In this document: positions 43,055 to 51,035 of the stretch, piece after piece
Layout of the letters: each line of letters starts with the position of its first letter
Position numbering within the stretch: position 1 is the stretch's first letter
Assembly (NCBI RefSeq): GCF_004123295.1
Contig: NZ_SDMK01000002.1
Location: 62,001 to 126,000, forward strand
Source of the DNA: Silvibacterium dinghuense
GTDB taxonomy: Bacteria; Acidobacteriota; Terriglobia; Terriglobales; Acidobacteriaceae
DNA: 64,000 nucleotides
Direction: 5' to 3'
Made by a program: the position numbers and the translations under genes
The notes under the pieces: generated by a model
Databases searched by the model: none
Told to the model about the DNA's origin: nothing
What the model saw: only the letters and a program-made list of their open reading frames with translations

Positions 43055-44209
43055 ATGCGAACGATTACTTTTCTACAACCGCGTGTTCTGACGTTTGGAA
43101 ACGGTTGTCTGCCGGATGCAGTGACATATCTGCGGGAGACGCCGCACACACGCATTCATATCCTTGGATCACCCTCGCTTTCGCAGACAATTGAGGTATT
43201 GAGCGGGCAACTTGCGCATGCAGGATGTTCAGTGACGGCGCAGCTTGCTGCACGTGCCGAGCCGACGATCCGTGACTTTAATCTGGCACTGGAAACTGCG
43301 CGCAATGCAAGCCCAACGTGCGTTCTGGGTATCGGCGGTGGGAGCACGCTCGACCTGGCGAAACTGGTGGCTGCCTTCGTCAATAGCACGCAACGGGTAG
43401 AGGAGAGCTTCGGTATCGGCCTGTTGCGGGAGCGCACGTGCGGGCTGGTCTGCATGCCGACGACATCGGGTACGGGCAGCGAGGCCTCTCCGAACGCTAT
43501 TTTGCTGGATGAAGCAGCGCAGCTAAAGAAGGGTGTGATCAGTCCGCATCTGGTGCCGGATGCAACCTTCATCGATCCATCGCTTACAGAGAGCGTTCCT
43601 CCGGAGGTGACTGCGGCGACGGGGCTCGATGCCTTGACACACTGCATCGAGGCATACACAAACAGACATGCGCATCCTCTGGTGGATGTATATGCGCTCG
43701 AAGGCGTGCGGCTGGCAGCTCGATTTCTTGTAAGGGCCGTACAGGATGGACGAGATCGCGAGGCTCGTGAGGGGATGGCACGAGCGAGTCTCTATGGTGG
43801 CCTGTGTCTTGGTCCAGTGAATACTGCGGCGGTGCATGCGCTGGCTTATCCGCTGGGCGGAGAGTTTCATCTTCCGCATGGGCTTTCCAATGCAGTGCTG
43901 TTGCCGGCTGTTTTTCGTTTCAATGCCGAAGCCGCGCTGGAGCGCCATGCTGCGGTTGCGCTCGCCTTGGGGGCAGAGACGGGAGTGGATGCGATGGAGA
44001 CAGCGGAAAATGGCGCCCGCGCACTCGAAGACTTAGCACGGGCCTGCGGAGTGGAGATGGATCTGGAAAAGCACGGGCTGCGGAGGGATGCAATCCCGAA
44101 GATGGCCGAAGTCGCGCTTAGTGTGCAGCGGCTGTTGCGGAATAATCCGCGTGAGGTAACGCTCGAAGCTGCGCAGCAGATTTACGCACAGTGCTTTGGC
44201 AAGTCCTGA
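43055..44209 (+). CDS. Iron-containing alcohol dehydrogenase (lactaldehyde/maleylacetate reductase type)
   Basis: 384 residues, cytosolic. A Rossmann-like N-domain holds the nucleotide motif GIGGGSTLDLAK, then PTTSGTGSEAS. The helical C-domain carries the metal ligands D192 and H196 (LDALTHCIEAY), H261 (HALAYPLGG) and H275 (LPHGLSN). Group III alcohol dehydrogenases reduce aldehydes such as lactaldehyde or glycolaldehyde, or keto acids such as maleylacetate, with NAD(P)H. Placed 36 bases after an aldolase expected to release a small aldehyde, reduction of lactaldehyde or a related aldehyde is the simplest role. Last gene of the operon, before a hairpin. Confidence 0.88.
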   Translation: MRTITFLQPRVLTFGNGCLPDAVTYLRETPHTRIHILGSPSLSQTIEVLSGQLAHAGCSVTAQLAARAEPTIRDFNLALETARNASPTCVLGIGGGSTLDLAKLVAAFVNSTQRVEESFGIGLLRERTCGLVCMPTTSGTGSEASPNAILLDEAAQLKKGVISPHLVPDATFIDPSLTESVPPEVTAATGLDALTHCIEAYTNRHAHPLVDVYALEGVRLAARFLVRAVQDGRDREAREGMARASLYGGLCLGPVNTAAVHALAYPLGGEFHLPHGLSNAVLLPAVFRFNAEAALERHAAVALALGAETGVDAMETAENGARALEDLARACGVEMDLEKHGLRRDAIPKMAEVALSVQRLLRNNPREVTLEAAQQIYAQCFGKS

Positions 44210-44222
44210 GCCCATCTGCGAA

Positions 44223-44244
44223 CGCGCATTGGTGCGAATGCGCG
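44223..44244. terminator. Hairpin between convergent operons
   Basis: The 8-bp stem CGCGCATT / AATGCGCG with a GGTGCG loop lies between the alcohol dehydrogenase stop and the convergent BNR gene stop. No T tract on either side, so the terminator call is moderate. Confidence 0.5.
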
Positions 44245-44248
44245 GGGT

Positions 44249-45418
44249 TCAGGAGCGAGGGACTTCCGCGAAAGAAAGATGGACGTGCCGGATGGCGGTG
44301 CGATGCCAGGTGTAGGTGATTTCCAGATCGCCGTTGCGTGTCTGGATGATGGCAGGGTACGAGTATTCTCCTTCTCCCTGCTCGAGTGTTGCGAAGACGC
44401 GAAAGTGCTCGCCGTCGGTACTGATGGCGAGGTTGAGTGGTGAGCGTCCGCGCGGAGTGTCGTTGAAGATCATGATCACGCGGCCGTCGGGACGGTTGTT
44501 TTTGCCGAGCAGAGACACGGCGTCGAGTCCGGAATTGTTGCTGGGCAGATCAAGGAAATGAGTCTTTGTCCAGGTGAGTCCCTGGTCGTAGGAGTCGGCT
44601 ACAACAATCTTTGCGGCAAGCGTGCGAGATCGTGCATAGAGACGCAGATGCGCAGGCCCGAGAGACACGACGGATGGTTGAATGATGCCGTCGAAGGCGC
44701 GTGGTCCTTTGTCTTTCTCGCGCAGTTCGGGTGAGCTGAGAGAGGGTTCAGGCGCTGGCGGCTCTGCCTTATCCTGGGCTTCTGTCACTGTGATTGGACC
44801 AATCTTTGTCCATGTGGCGCCATCATCGGTGCTCCGTTCGATCCATGAGGCCCAAGCTTTGTAGGCCTCAACGGAGGAACCGCTGACGATGAGGTGATCC
44901 GGCAGCACCAGCGGCTTGGTGCGGCTGGGACCGATGATGCCCGCAGGCAGGCGCTCGGGACTCGACCAGCTGCGGCCTTCATCCGTGCTCGAGATGCGAA
45001 CGGCAGACCATTCGCGCGGATTATCTCCGGTCTTGTAGTAGAGCCAGAGTCGACCGTCCTGGGTATGGAAGAGAACTGGATTCCATGTTGGAATGCCTTT
45101 GTCGCCGTCGTGCTCGCGTGCAACTTCTACGGGTGGCGACCAATGGCCGCCAGAGAAACGTGCCGTGTAGATGGCGACGTCGGGCGCGCCCTCCTTGGTG
45201 CCACCAAACCATGCGGCCAGCAATGAGCCATGGCGGAGCTCGATGAGCGTAGAGGCATGACACTGCGCGAAGGAGGCCGAGCCTGGAGCGAAGACAAAGT
45301 CGGTGACCGGGTGAATGCCGGGGTCTGTATTGTGCGCTGGTTTCCATTCCGCAAATGCGGAAATGCAGGTCAGTAGCAGGGAGGCGGCAAGGGTTCGGCG
45401 GAAAGTTCTAGTCATCAT
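44249..45418 (-). CDS. Secreted BNR/Asp-box beta-propeller enzyme (sialidase superfamily)
   Basis: 389 residues with a signal peptide (RRTLAASLLLTCISAFAE). Asp-box-like repeats are seen at STDEGRSW, STDDGATW, DSYDQGLTW and STDGEHF, giving a six-bladed propeller. The sialidase Arg in the usual RIP motif is not present; its place is taken by QCHASTLIE. Sialic-acid cleavage is therefore unlikely, and another exo-acting activity on pectin-type glycans (as known for propeller families GH93 or GH145) is more probable. No close family was recognised. Its start overlaps the stop of the GH30-like gene by 4 bases, and it is the last gene of the GH28 operon. Confidence 0.7.
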   Translation of the reverse strand: MMTRTFRRTLAASLLLTCISAFAEWKPAHNTDPGIHPVTDFVFAPGSASFAQCHASTLIELRHGSLLAAWFGGTKEGAPDVAIYTARFSGGHWSPPVEVAREHDGDKGIPTWNPVLFHTQDGRLWLYYKTGDNPREWSAVRISSTDEGRSWSSPERLPAGIIGPSRTKPLVLPDHLIVSGSSVEAYKAWASWIERSTDDGATWTKIGPITVTEAQDKAEPPAPEPSLSSPELREKDKGPRAFDGIIQPSVVSLGPAHLRLYARSRTLAAKIVVADSYDQGLTWTKTHFLDLPSNNSGLDAVSLLGKNNRPDGRVIMIFNDTPRGRSPLNLAISTDGEHFRVFATLEQGEGEYSYPAIIQTRNGDLEITYTWHRTAIRHVHLSFAEVPRS

Positions 45419-47310
45419 GGGGCAGAAAAGCTCGCGAGGGTGACGATCTCGCCGGGAGCAATGGTGAGGGCATCGGGCATCGCCGTCTCGAGATTCGGTG
45501 AGTAGAAACTGGTGCGCTCGAGCCGTGTCCAGTGTGCATCCGGCCAGCTAATGTGAAGCTGCTGCGTCGAGGTAGACCGGTTGAGAACAATAAGGGTGGT
45601 GCGCTTGCCGTCCGTAAAGGCTACGGTCAGCAGATCGGGGTTAGAAGACGAGGCATCGACGCGGTGCATGCCCTTCGGCACGTGCCGGCTGAAGGCGCCG
45701 AGAACTCGTAATTGGAAGCTGGAGGGAATAGGAATCTCCCCTTGCGAGCGATCAGGCACAAGCAGTGAGCGTGAGCCACCGAAGTTGGGTTGTTCAACAT
45801 CGAGGATGAGCCAGCAGTAGAGCAACATCTCCGCATCGAGCTGCGTGAGGTCTTTCTGGTAGAGCTGACCAACCTGCAACGCAAGGCGATACGAAGCATC
45901 CTGATAGCGGCCGTCGTTCAGGCAGATTTCGGAAGCGAGGAATGGCTTGTCCTCCGAAGCTGTGTGCATGGCGGCGAGGCGTGAGTTGTAGAGATCGGGG
46001 TTGGCGAGGAACTCCTGGTAGTCGTACTGGTGAGCTGCGGTGAAGTCGGTCGCAGACCATGCAGCAGGGAAGCGTTTGAGATCGTTTGCGCGGGTGGTGC
46101 CCATCCAGAGGTACGGTGCGTCGGCCATCTGGATCTTCGTGGATTGGAAGCCGGCTTCATCCAGAGCCTTGCGCACAGCGGTGGTCATAGAGGCATAGAT
46201 TTCTGGGTACTGTTCGACTTCATTCTCGATGCCGATGATCTCGGGTGCAGCCCCTGAGCGCTCCTTTGCGCGACGGCAGAACTCGACCACGATACGCGCA
46301 TAAACCTCCGGATTCGCCGAGGTTTTCACCGGCTTACCCCAGGCATCGAGAATCGGTTTTCCCTGTGGGGTATAGTCCTGCGTTGCCCAGTGTGGAAGAG
46401 CCCACATCTCGTAAAGCACACTGCCGCCAAGCTCGCGTGTTCTGCGGCTGTAATCGAAGTCGGAGACTTCGCCGTTGGGAAAGTTGTCGCCGTAGTAGTG
46501 GGGCGTGGCGTCGTGGAGATCTTCCACGTTGGAGAGATCAGGCTTGAGCTCTGTCCCCATTGGATACTCGCGGTCGATGAGAAGGTTGTAGCGGCGTAGC
46601 CAATCCCAGTATTGGCGCTTGCCCTCATCGCTTAGGGCAGCATAGGCGGGAACACTGGGACTGCCGCCAAAGCCGAGCATCACTTGGTGTTGCTTTGCAG
46701 ACGAGACGGTGATCGTTGTATCGACCACCTTTTCTGCGAGGAGCGCGCCAGCCAGCACGAGATGCTCATGGCGTGGGCCAGTGAACTTGAGCTGATGTCG
46801 GGTGAGGTCGAAGATCAGCGGCTGCATCAGCAGTGTCTGACCATTGAGCAATACGCTTACTGAAAGATGCGCATCGACCACTACCGTGAGCGTGCGTGCC
46901 TGCCCTGTATAGGGCCGCTCTTCGTCATGGAGAATAGGTTCGCCTTCGCCAGGCGCTCGCAACCCCGCCGAGGCATATTCACGCTCGTAAAGCCGCACCG
47001 TGGTAGCGGTCAACTCGACGGTGAGTCCGGCATGTGGACCAGTGAAGATCCAGGAGAGACGGGTCTTGTCGGGAATGCCGGCATCCAGCAGTATCGTGCG
47101 GCGGAAGAGCGCGGGCAGCTCCTCGTGAAAATAAACGCGTGCAACTTCGTCCGGATGCGACCAGCCGGGACCGATCGGACCGTCAGATGCAAAGCGGAAG
47201 TCCTGCGCCCGCGCTGCTACTGGCTGTGAAATGGCGGGAAGCGGAACTGCCTCCTGTGCGAGAACAGGAAGTGGAAGCAGGGACGCGGTGAGAAGCAGTG
47301 CAATTCGCAT
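45415..47310 (-). CDS. Secreted clan GH-A glycosidase, GH30-like, with N-terminal beta-sandwich
   Basis: 631 residues, with a signal peptide ending near VLAQ. Residues about 35-200 form a beta-rich domain without a clear family. The barrel starts at MLGFGGSPSVPAYA, like the GFGG opening of GH30. The likely acid/base is E364 in IGIENEVEQYP and the likely nucleophile E461 in FLASEICLNDG; a C-terminal beta-sandwich (LIVLNRSTSTQQL) completes the GH30-type two-domain fold. GH30 enzymes act on beta-1,6-galactan, glucuronoxylan or beta-glycosides. A separate unclassified family is possible because the overall match is limited to these motifs. It lies 6 bases after the GH28 gene and overlaps the BNR gene by 4. 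Confidence 0.68.
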   Translation of the reverse strand: MRIALLLTASLLPLPVLAQEAVPLPAISQPVAARAQDFRFASDGPIGPGWSHPDEVARVYFHEELPALFRRTILLDAGIPDKTRLSWIFTGPHAGLTVELTATTVRLYEREYASAGLRAPGEGEPILHDEERPYTGQARTLTVVVDAHLSVSVLLNGQTLLMQPLIFDLTRHQLKFTGPRHEHLVLAGALLAEKVVDTTITVSSAKQHQVMLGFGGSPSVPAYAALSDEGKRQYWDWLRRYNLLIDREYPMGTELKPDLSNVEDLHDATPHYYGDNFPNGEVSDFDYSRRTRELGGSVLYEMWALPHWATQDYTPQGKPILDAWGKPVKTSANPEVYARIVVEFCRRAKERSGAAPEIIGIENEVEQYPEIYASMTTAVRKALDEAGFQSTKIQMADAPYLWMGTTRANDLKRFPAAWSATDFTAAHQYDYQEFLANPDLYNSRLAAMHTASEDKPFLASEICLNDGRYQDASYRLALQVGQLYQKDLTQLDAEMLLYCWLILDVEQPNFGGSRSLLVPDRSQGEIPIPSSFQLRVLGAFSRHVPKGMHRVDASSSNPDLLTVAFTDGKRTTLIVLNRSTSTQQLHISWPDAHWTRLERTSFYSPNLETAMPDALTIAPGEIVTLASFSAP

Positions 47311-47316
47311 AGGGGC

Positions 47317-48579
47317 TTACTTCCTCTCCATATCGAGACCAGGCCCTTTGAGGATGCTTTCTCCGCTGGACGCAGTCACGACGAAGTCGGTGGCGCGAAT
47401 TTGAGCGTACTGCATTGCTGCACCCTTTTCACTGGCGATATGAACATGGCGCAGGACGAGGTTGCGGATTGGGCTCTCAGGTAGCCCGTAAATCTCCGCG
47501 GCCTGCTTCGCACCCGTGGCACGGACGTTCTCGATCCTGAAGTCATGAAAGCGCGGCGTATGCGGCGTCATGGGTTGCGCCGTGTCTCCGTGTACGCCGC
47601 CGGTGTAGTATGCGGTGATCTGGATAGGCACCTCCACGCCAGAGAGCGTGATGGCCTTGAAGACGAAGTTCCCGATATCATTGCCGCGGCCGCGCGCGCT
47701 CTTGATGCGGATACCTTGCCGGGTGCCCTGAAAAGTGACATGTTCGACGTGCACATCGCGAACACCGCCTGCGGTCTCGCTGCCGATGGACAGCCCATGA
47801 CCATTGCGCAGCGCACAATTCCGAATGGTGATGTGAGTGCTGGGAACATCGGGATCACCGCGCTCGACTAAGCCGCTCTTGATGGCAATGTCATCGTCAC
47901 CGGTGTCGATGAGATCGTGTTCGATGAAGACGTGACTGCTCGAGATGGGATCGATGCCGTCTGTATTCGGTGCGTTACGTCCGGGATTAAGAATCTTGAC
48001 GTTGCGCACGGTGAGGCCATCGCAAAGCACGGCCATGATGTTGTACTGCGGCGAATTCTGGATCGTTACGCCATCGATGCGAATCTTCGAGGAGTGGGTG
48101 AGGTCGAAGAGCATGGGGCGAGGTTTTTCCTTAAGTCCTGCATGGCGGTCGGATTCTTGCTGCGTCCACCAGATCTGGCCATTACCATCGACGATCCCCG
48201 CGCCGGTGAGTGCGATATCCGTCGCGTGATCCGCGTGAAGTAGTGACACGCGACGCCAGGGAGCATCCTCGCGTATTGGATAGTCGTCCATATCGGACGA
48301 TCCAAGGAGCGTAGCGCCGGAGTCGAGCTGGAGCCGGACATGGCTCTTCCACTCAAGTGGCGCAGAAAAATAGGTTCCAGGTGTGAAGCGGACTGTGCCG
48401 CCTGTCTCGGCGCAGCTGTCGATGGCTTTCTGTATGGCGGCGGTGTCCTTGCTGTGACCGTCTCCAGCGGCGCCGAAAGCGCGGACGTCGCAAACCTTGC
48501 CCGAGGCATGAGCGAATGTGGCTACAGACAGGGCGAAACAGAGCAAGGCTGCCTGGCAGGGGGTAGACTTTATTTTCAT
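47317..48579 (-). CDS. Secreted GH28 polygalacturonase-type enzyme
   Basis: 420 residues with a signal peptide ending near FAHASG. The parallel beta-helix begins with VRAFGAAGDG and DTAAIQKAID. All four GH28 motifs are present: NTDGID (205-210), TGDDDIAIK (D228/D229 region), GHGLSIGSE (His 261) and RIKSARG. These give the two-Asp inverting mechanism on alpha-1,4-galacturonan, or exo-action on rhamnogalacturonan. Exo-type is favoured by its place with rhamnosidases, but that is inference. It leads a minus-strand operon (GH28, GH30-like, BNR) and is divergent from GH78 with only 22 bases between annotated starts. Confidence 0.92.
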   Translation of the reverse strand: MKIKSTPCQAALLCFALSVATFAHASGKVCDVRAFGAAGDGHSKDTAAIQKAIDSCAETGGTVRFTPGTYFSAPLEWKSHVRLQLDSGATLLGSSDMDDYPIREDAPWRRVSLLHADHATDIALTGAGIVDGNGQIWWTQQESDRHAGLKEKPRPMLFDLTHSSKIRIDGVTIQNSPQYNIMAVLCDGLTVRNVKILNPGRNAPNTDGIDPISSSHVFIEHDLIDTGDDDIAIKSGLVERGDPDVPSTHITIRNCALRNGHGLSIGSETAGGVRDVHVEHVTFQGTRQGIRIKSARGRGNDIGNFVFKAITLSGVEVPIQITAYYTGGVHGDTAQPMTPHTPRFHDFRIENVRATGAKQAAEIYGLPESPIRNLVLRHVHIASEKGAAMQYAQIRATDFVVTASSGESILKGPGLDMERK

Positions 48580-48601
48580 ATCTGAGTGTTAACTTGCATG
48601 T

Positions 48602-51028
48602 ATGCGGAATCCTACCTGCAACACGCGGCACGCGACAAGCGGGATATTTCGGGCAGCGTGGATCATGCTGTATCTGTTGACCGTTGTCGCTTCATCTAAT
48701 GCGCGGGCGCAACGTTCCATTGATCCGGCGCGCAGAGTAGTTCTGGCCGAGCCTCCGCCGAACCGGTTGCGGGAGCAGTTCGTATGGACGGCAAACGATG
48801 CTGCGGCGCTGGACCCGACGTTACAGGCGCGTGTCCGGGGGCAGAACGACAAGGTAGAGCCGCATTTCTTCCGGGCACACTTTTATGTGGAGCAGGTGCC
48901 GCGCGAGGCGACGCTGTATCTGGCCGGACCTCGGGCTGCGACTGTGTATTTAAATGGGCAAGTCGTGCTGCAGAGCACAGATCACCCAACCAGGCCGAAG
49001 GGATTGACCGTACTCCATGCCGCTGTATCCGCTGCGCTGCGGCCGGGTGAAAACGTGATTGCTATCGAAGCGATGCGTGGGCACTCCTCGCTGCACACAG
49101 GAGCGGACGCGACTATTAACCAGGTGACCTACGGAGAAGTGCTGGCATGCAAAATCGTGCCACAGTCTACGGGCATTGATGCCAAACCGCTGGTGATCTC
49201 GGATGGCTCGTGGAGGAGTGTGCTTGCCTCCGGGACAGGATGGCAGGAGCCAGGGTTTGATGACACAAGCTGGCCGAGGGTACAGGCGCTGGGCGTGCTT
49301 GGGATGAAGAGCGATTTTCTGCAATGGAATGCCGACGCCGGGCTATACACCTGGCCAGGATATGCCGGCATCAGTGACCGGCTGCGTGTGTTTTCGCTGC
49401 AGCCGGTCACCGATACTAAGTCAGCGGACGGAGAGACGGTGGACTTCGGGCGCGAGATCAGCGGGCGCGTGCGGATCACGACCCGTTCTTCAGAGCCGCT
49501 GACTGTGCAGGTGAGCTACGGTGAATCGCGTGAGGAGGCTGAACGCGGGAAGAGCTATCTGGGAACGCGGACGATGCTGATTCCCCCGCGCAGCATCTCT
49601 TACGGGCCAAAGAGCGGTTTCCGCTATGTGCGGGTCATCGCACCGCAAAGCTTGCTGCGGCGGATACAGATTGACGCACAGGGAATCACGTATCCGGTGC
49701 GTTATTTAGGCTGGTTCGAGAGCTCAGATCCTACGGTGAACCGCATATGGGAGACGGCCGCATATACAGCGCGGCTGTGTATGCAGGAGGGGATCTGGGA
49801 TGGCGTGAAGCGCGATCGCGCGCGATGGATGGGCGATCTCGATGTGACCGGACGTACGATCAGCAGCGTCTTTGGCGAAGATGCCGCAGTGGAAGAAACG
49901 ATGAAGGACATTATTGGCGAGCCGCCGGTGACACGAGATATCAATACAATCGTGGGCTACTCGGCATTATGGATCACAGGGCAGGCCGAGCTCTATCGCC
50001 ACAGCGGAGATCGAAACTATCTGCAAGCAATGCGTGTGCCGCTGATGCAGTTGGTTAAGCGGATGGAGAGCGAAGTGGATGCGGATGGAGTCTTCCGCAA
50101 TCATGAGGGGCATAAGGTCTTTGTCGACTGGTCCGAAGGGTTCAGCTCGGATACCGCAGAGTCGCGTGTGGCTACCGGCTTCGAGTTGACACGGGCCTTT
50201 GATGAAGCTGCATTCCTCTTCGAGCAGCTCGGTGACAAAGAGGAAGCAGCGCAGGCTCGCACAGAAGCAGACCAGATGCGGGCAGCTGCACGCGTTCATG
50301 AGCTGACAGGCGAGACCTTTGGCCAGAGATGGCAGACGAATGCGATGGCCGTGCTTTCCGGGAGTACCGATGCCGGCGAACGGGATGCCATCTGGGGGCA
50401 GATCTTGTCGCATATTGGCGAGGGCGATGCGGTGATCACGCCTTATTACGGCTATTACGTGCTGTCAGCGATGGCCGAACTGGGGCATGGCCGCGAAGCA
50501 CTGGACTGGATGCGCCGGTACTGGGGTGGCATGCTCGAGGAAGGGGCAACGAGCTTCTGGGAGGCGTACGATCCGCACTGGCCGAAGCAGGATTTTCATG
50601 CGTATCTGCAGGCCGACGGCAAGCAGGGATATTATGTTTCGCTCGCGCATGGATGGTCGAGTGGCCCCGCGCCCTGGCTGATGGAGCGGGTGCTGGGCAT
50701 TCGTCCAACCGATGCAGGCTTTCGCGAGGTGACGATCGCTCCCGAATTGGACGGGTTGAAGTGGGCACGAGGCGCAGAACCGACGCCGCGTGGAGCTATC
50801 CGCGTGGAGGTAAGCGCGAACGTAGTGATGGTGACCTTGCCTCCGGAAACGCGGGCTACAGTGCGATTGCCTTTCTCGGCAGACGCGGTTGTGAAACAGA
50901 ATGGAAGGCTGTTGCCAACATGGGATGAAGCAGGCAATCAGAAGAAGATTGTGCTGGACCATGCGGGGACCTATCGCTTTGATGTGACTTCTCCGCTCGT
51001 TACAGAGGAGAAACATCACGCACCTTGA
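48602..51028 (+). CDS. Secreted GH78-like alpha-L-rhamnosidase
   Basis: 808 residues. The long N-terminus has a hydrophobic core (WIMLYLLTVVASSNARAQ); the ATG at 48665 just before it is an alternative start. Two beta-sandwich domains come first: one with ATLYLAGPRAATVYLNGQVV, typical of the GH78 N-domain, and one with VDFGREISGRVRI. The alpha/alpha-barrel has the family motif DGVKRDRARWMGDLDVTG, whose acidic residues surround the active site, and EEGATSFWEAYDPHW with the likely catalytic Glu. The C-terminal beta domain is also typical (VTIAPELDGLKWARG). Its role is removal of alpha-L-rhamnose from pectic or glycosidic substrates. It starts the + operon reaching 58764 and is followed after 7 bases by the esterase fusion. 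Confidence 0.87.
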   Translation: MRNPTCNTRHATSGIFRAAWIMLYLLTVVASSNARAQRSIDPARRVVLAEPPPNRLREQFVWTANDAAALDPTLQARVRGQNDKVEPHFFRAHFYVEQVPREATLYLAGPRAATVYLNGQVVLQSTDHPTRPKGLTVLHAAVSAALRPGENVIAIEAMRGHSSLHTGADATINQVTYGEVLACKIVPQSTGIDAKPLVISDGSWRSVLASGTGWQEPGFDDTSWPRVQALGVLGMKSDFLQWNADAGLYTWPGYAGISDRLRVFSLQPVTDTKSADGETVDFGREISGRVRITTRSSEPLTVQVSYGESREEAERGKSYLGTRTMLIPPRSISYGPKSGFRYVRVIAPQSLLRRIQIDAQGITYPVRYLGWFESSDPTVNRIWETAAYTARLCMQEGIWDGVKRDRARWMGDLDVTGRTISSVFGEDAAVEETMKDIIGEPPVTRDINTIVGYSALWITGQAELYRHSGDRNYLQAMRVPLMQLVKRMESEVDADGVFRNHEGHKVFVDWSEGFSSDTAESRVATGFELTRAFDEAAFLFEQLGDKEEAAQARTEADQMRAAARVHELTGETFGQRWQTNAMAVLSGSTDAGERDAIWGQILSHIGEGDAVITPYYGYYVLSAMAELGHGREALDWMRRYWGGMLEEGATSFWEAYDPHWPKQDFHAYLQADGKQGYYVSLAHGWSSGPAPWLMERVLGIRPTDAGFREVTIAPELDGLKWARGAEPTPRGAIRVEVSANVVMVTLPPETRATVRLPFSADAVVKQNGRLLPTWDEAGNQKKIVLDHAGTYRFDVTSPLVTEEKHHAP

Positions 51029-51035
51029 TCGGCAC

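Noticed and set aside
44249-45418. True exo-sialidase (GH33)
   Set aside because: The RIP arginine is absent and no sialic-acid catabolic gene accompanies it.
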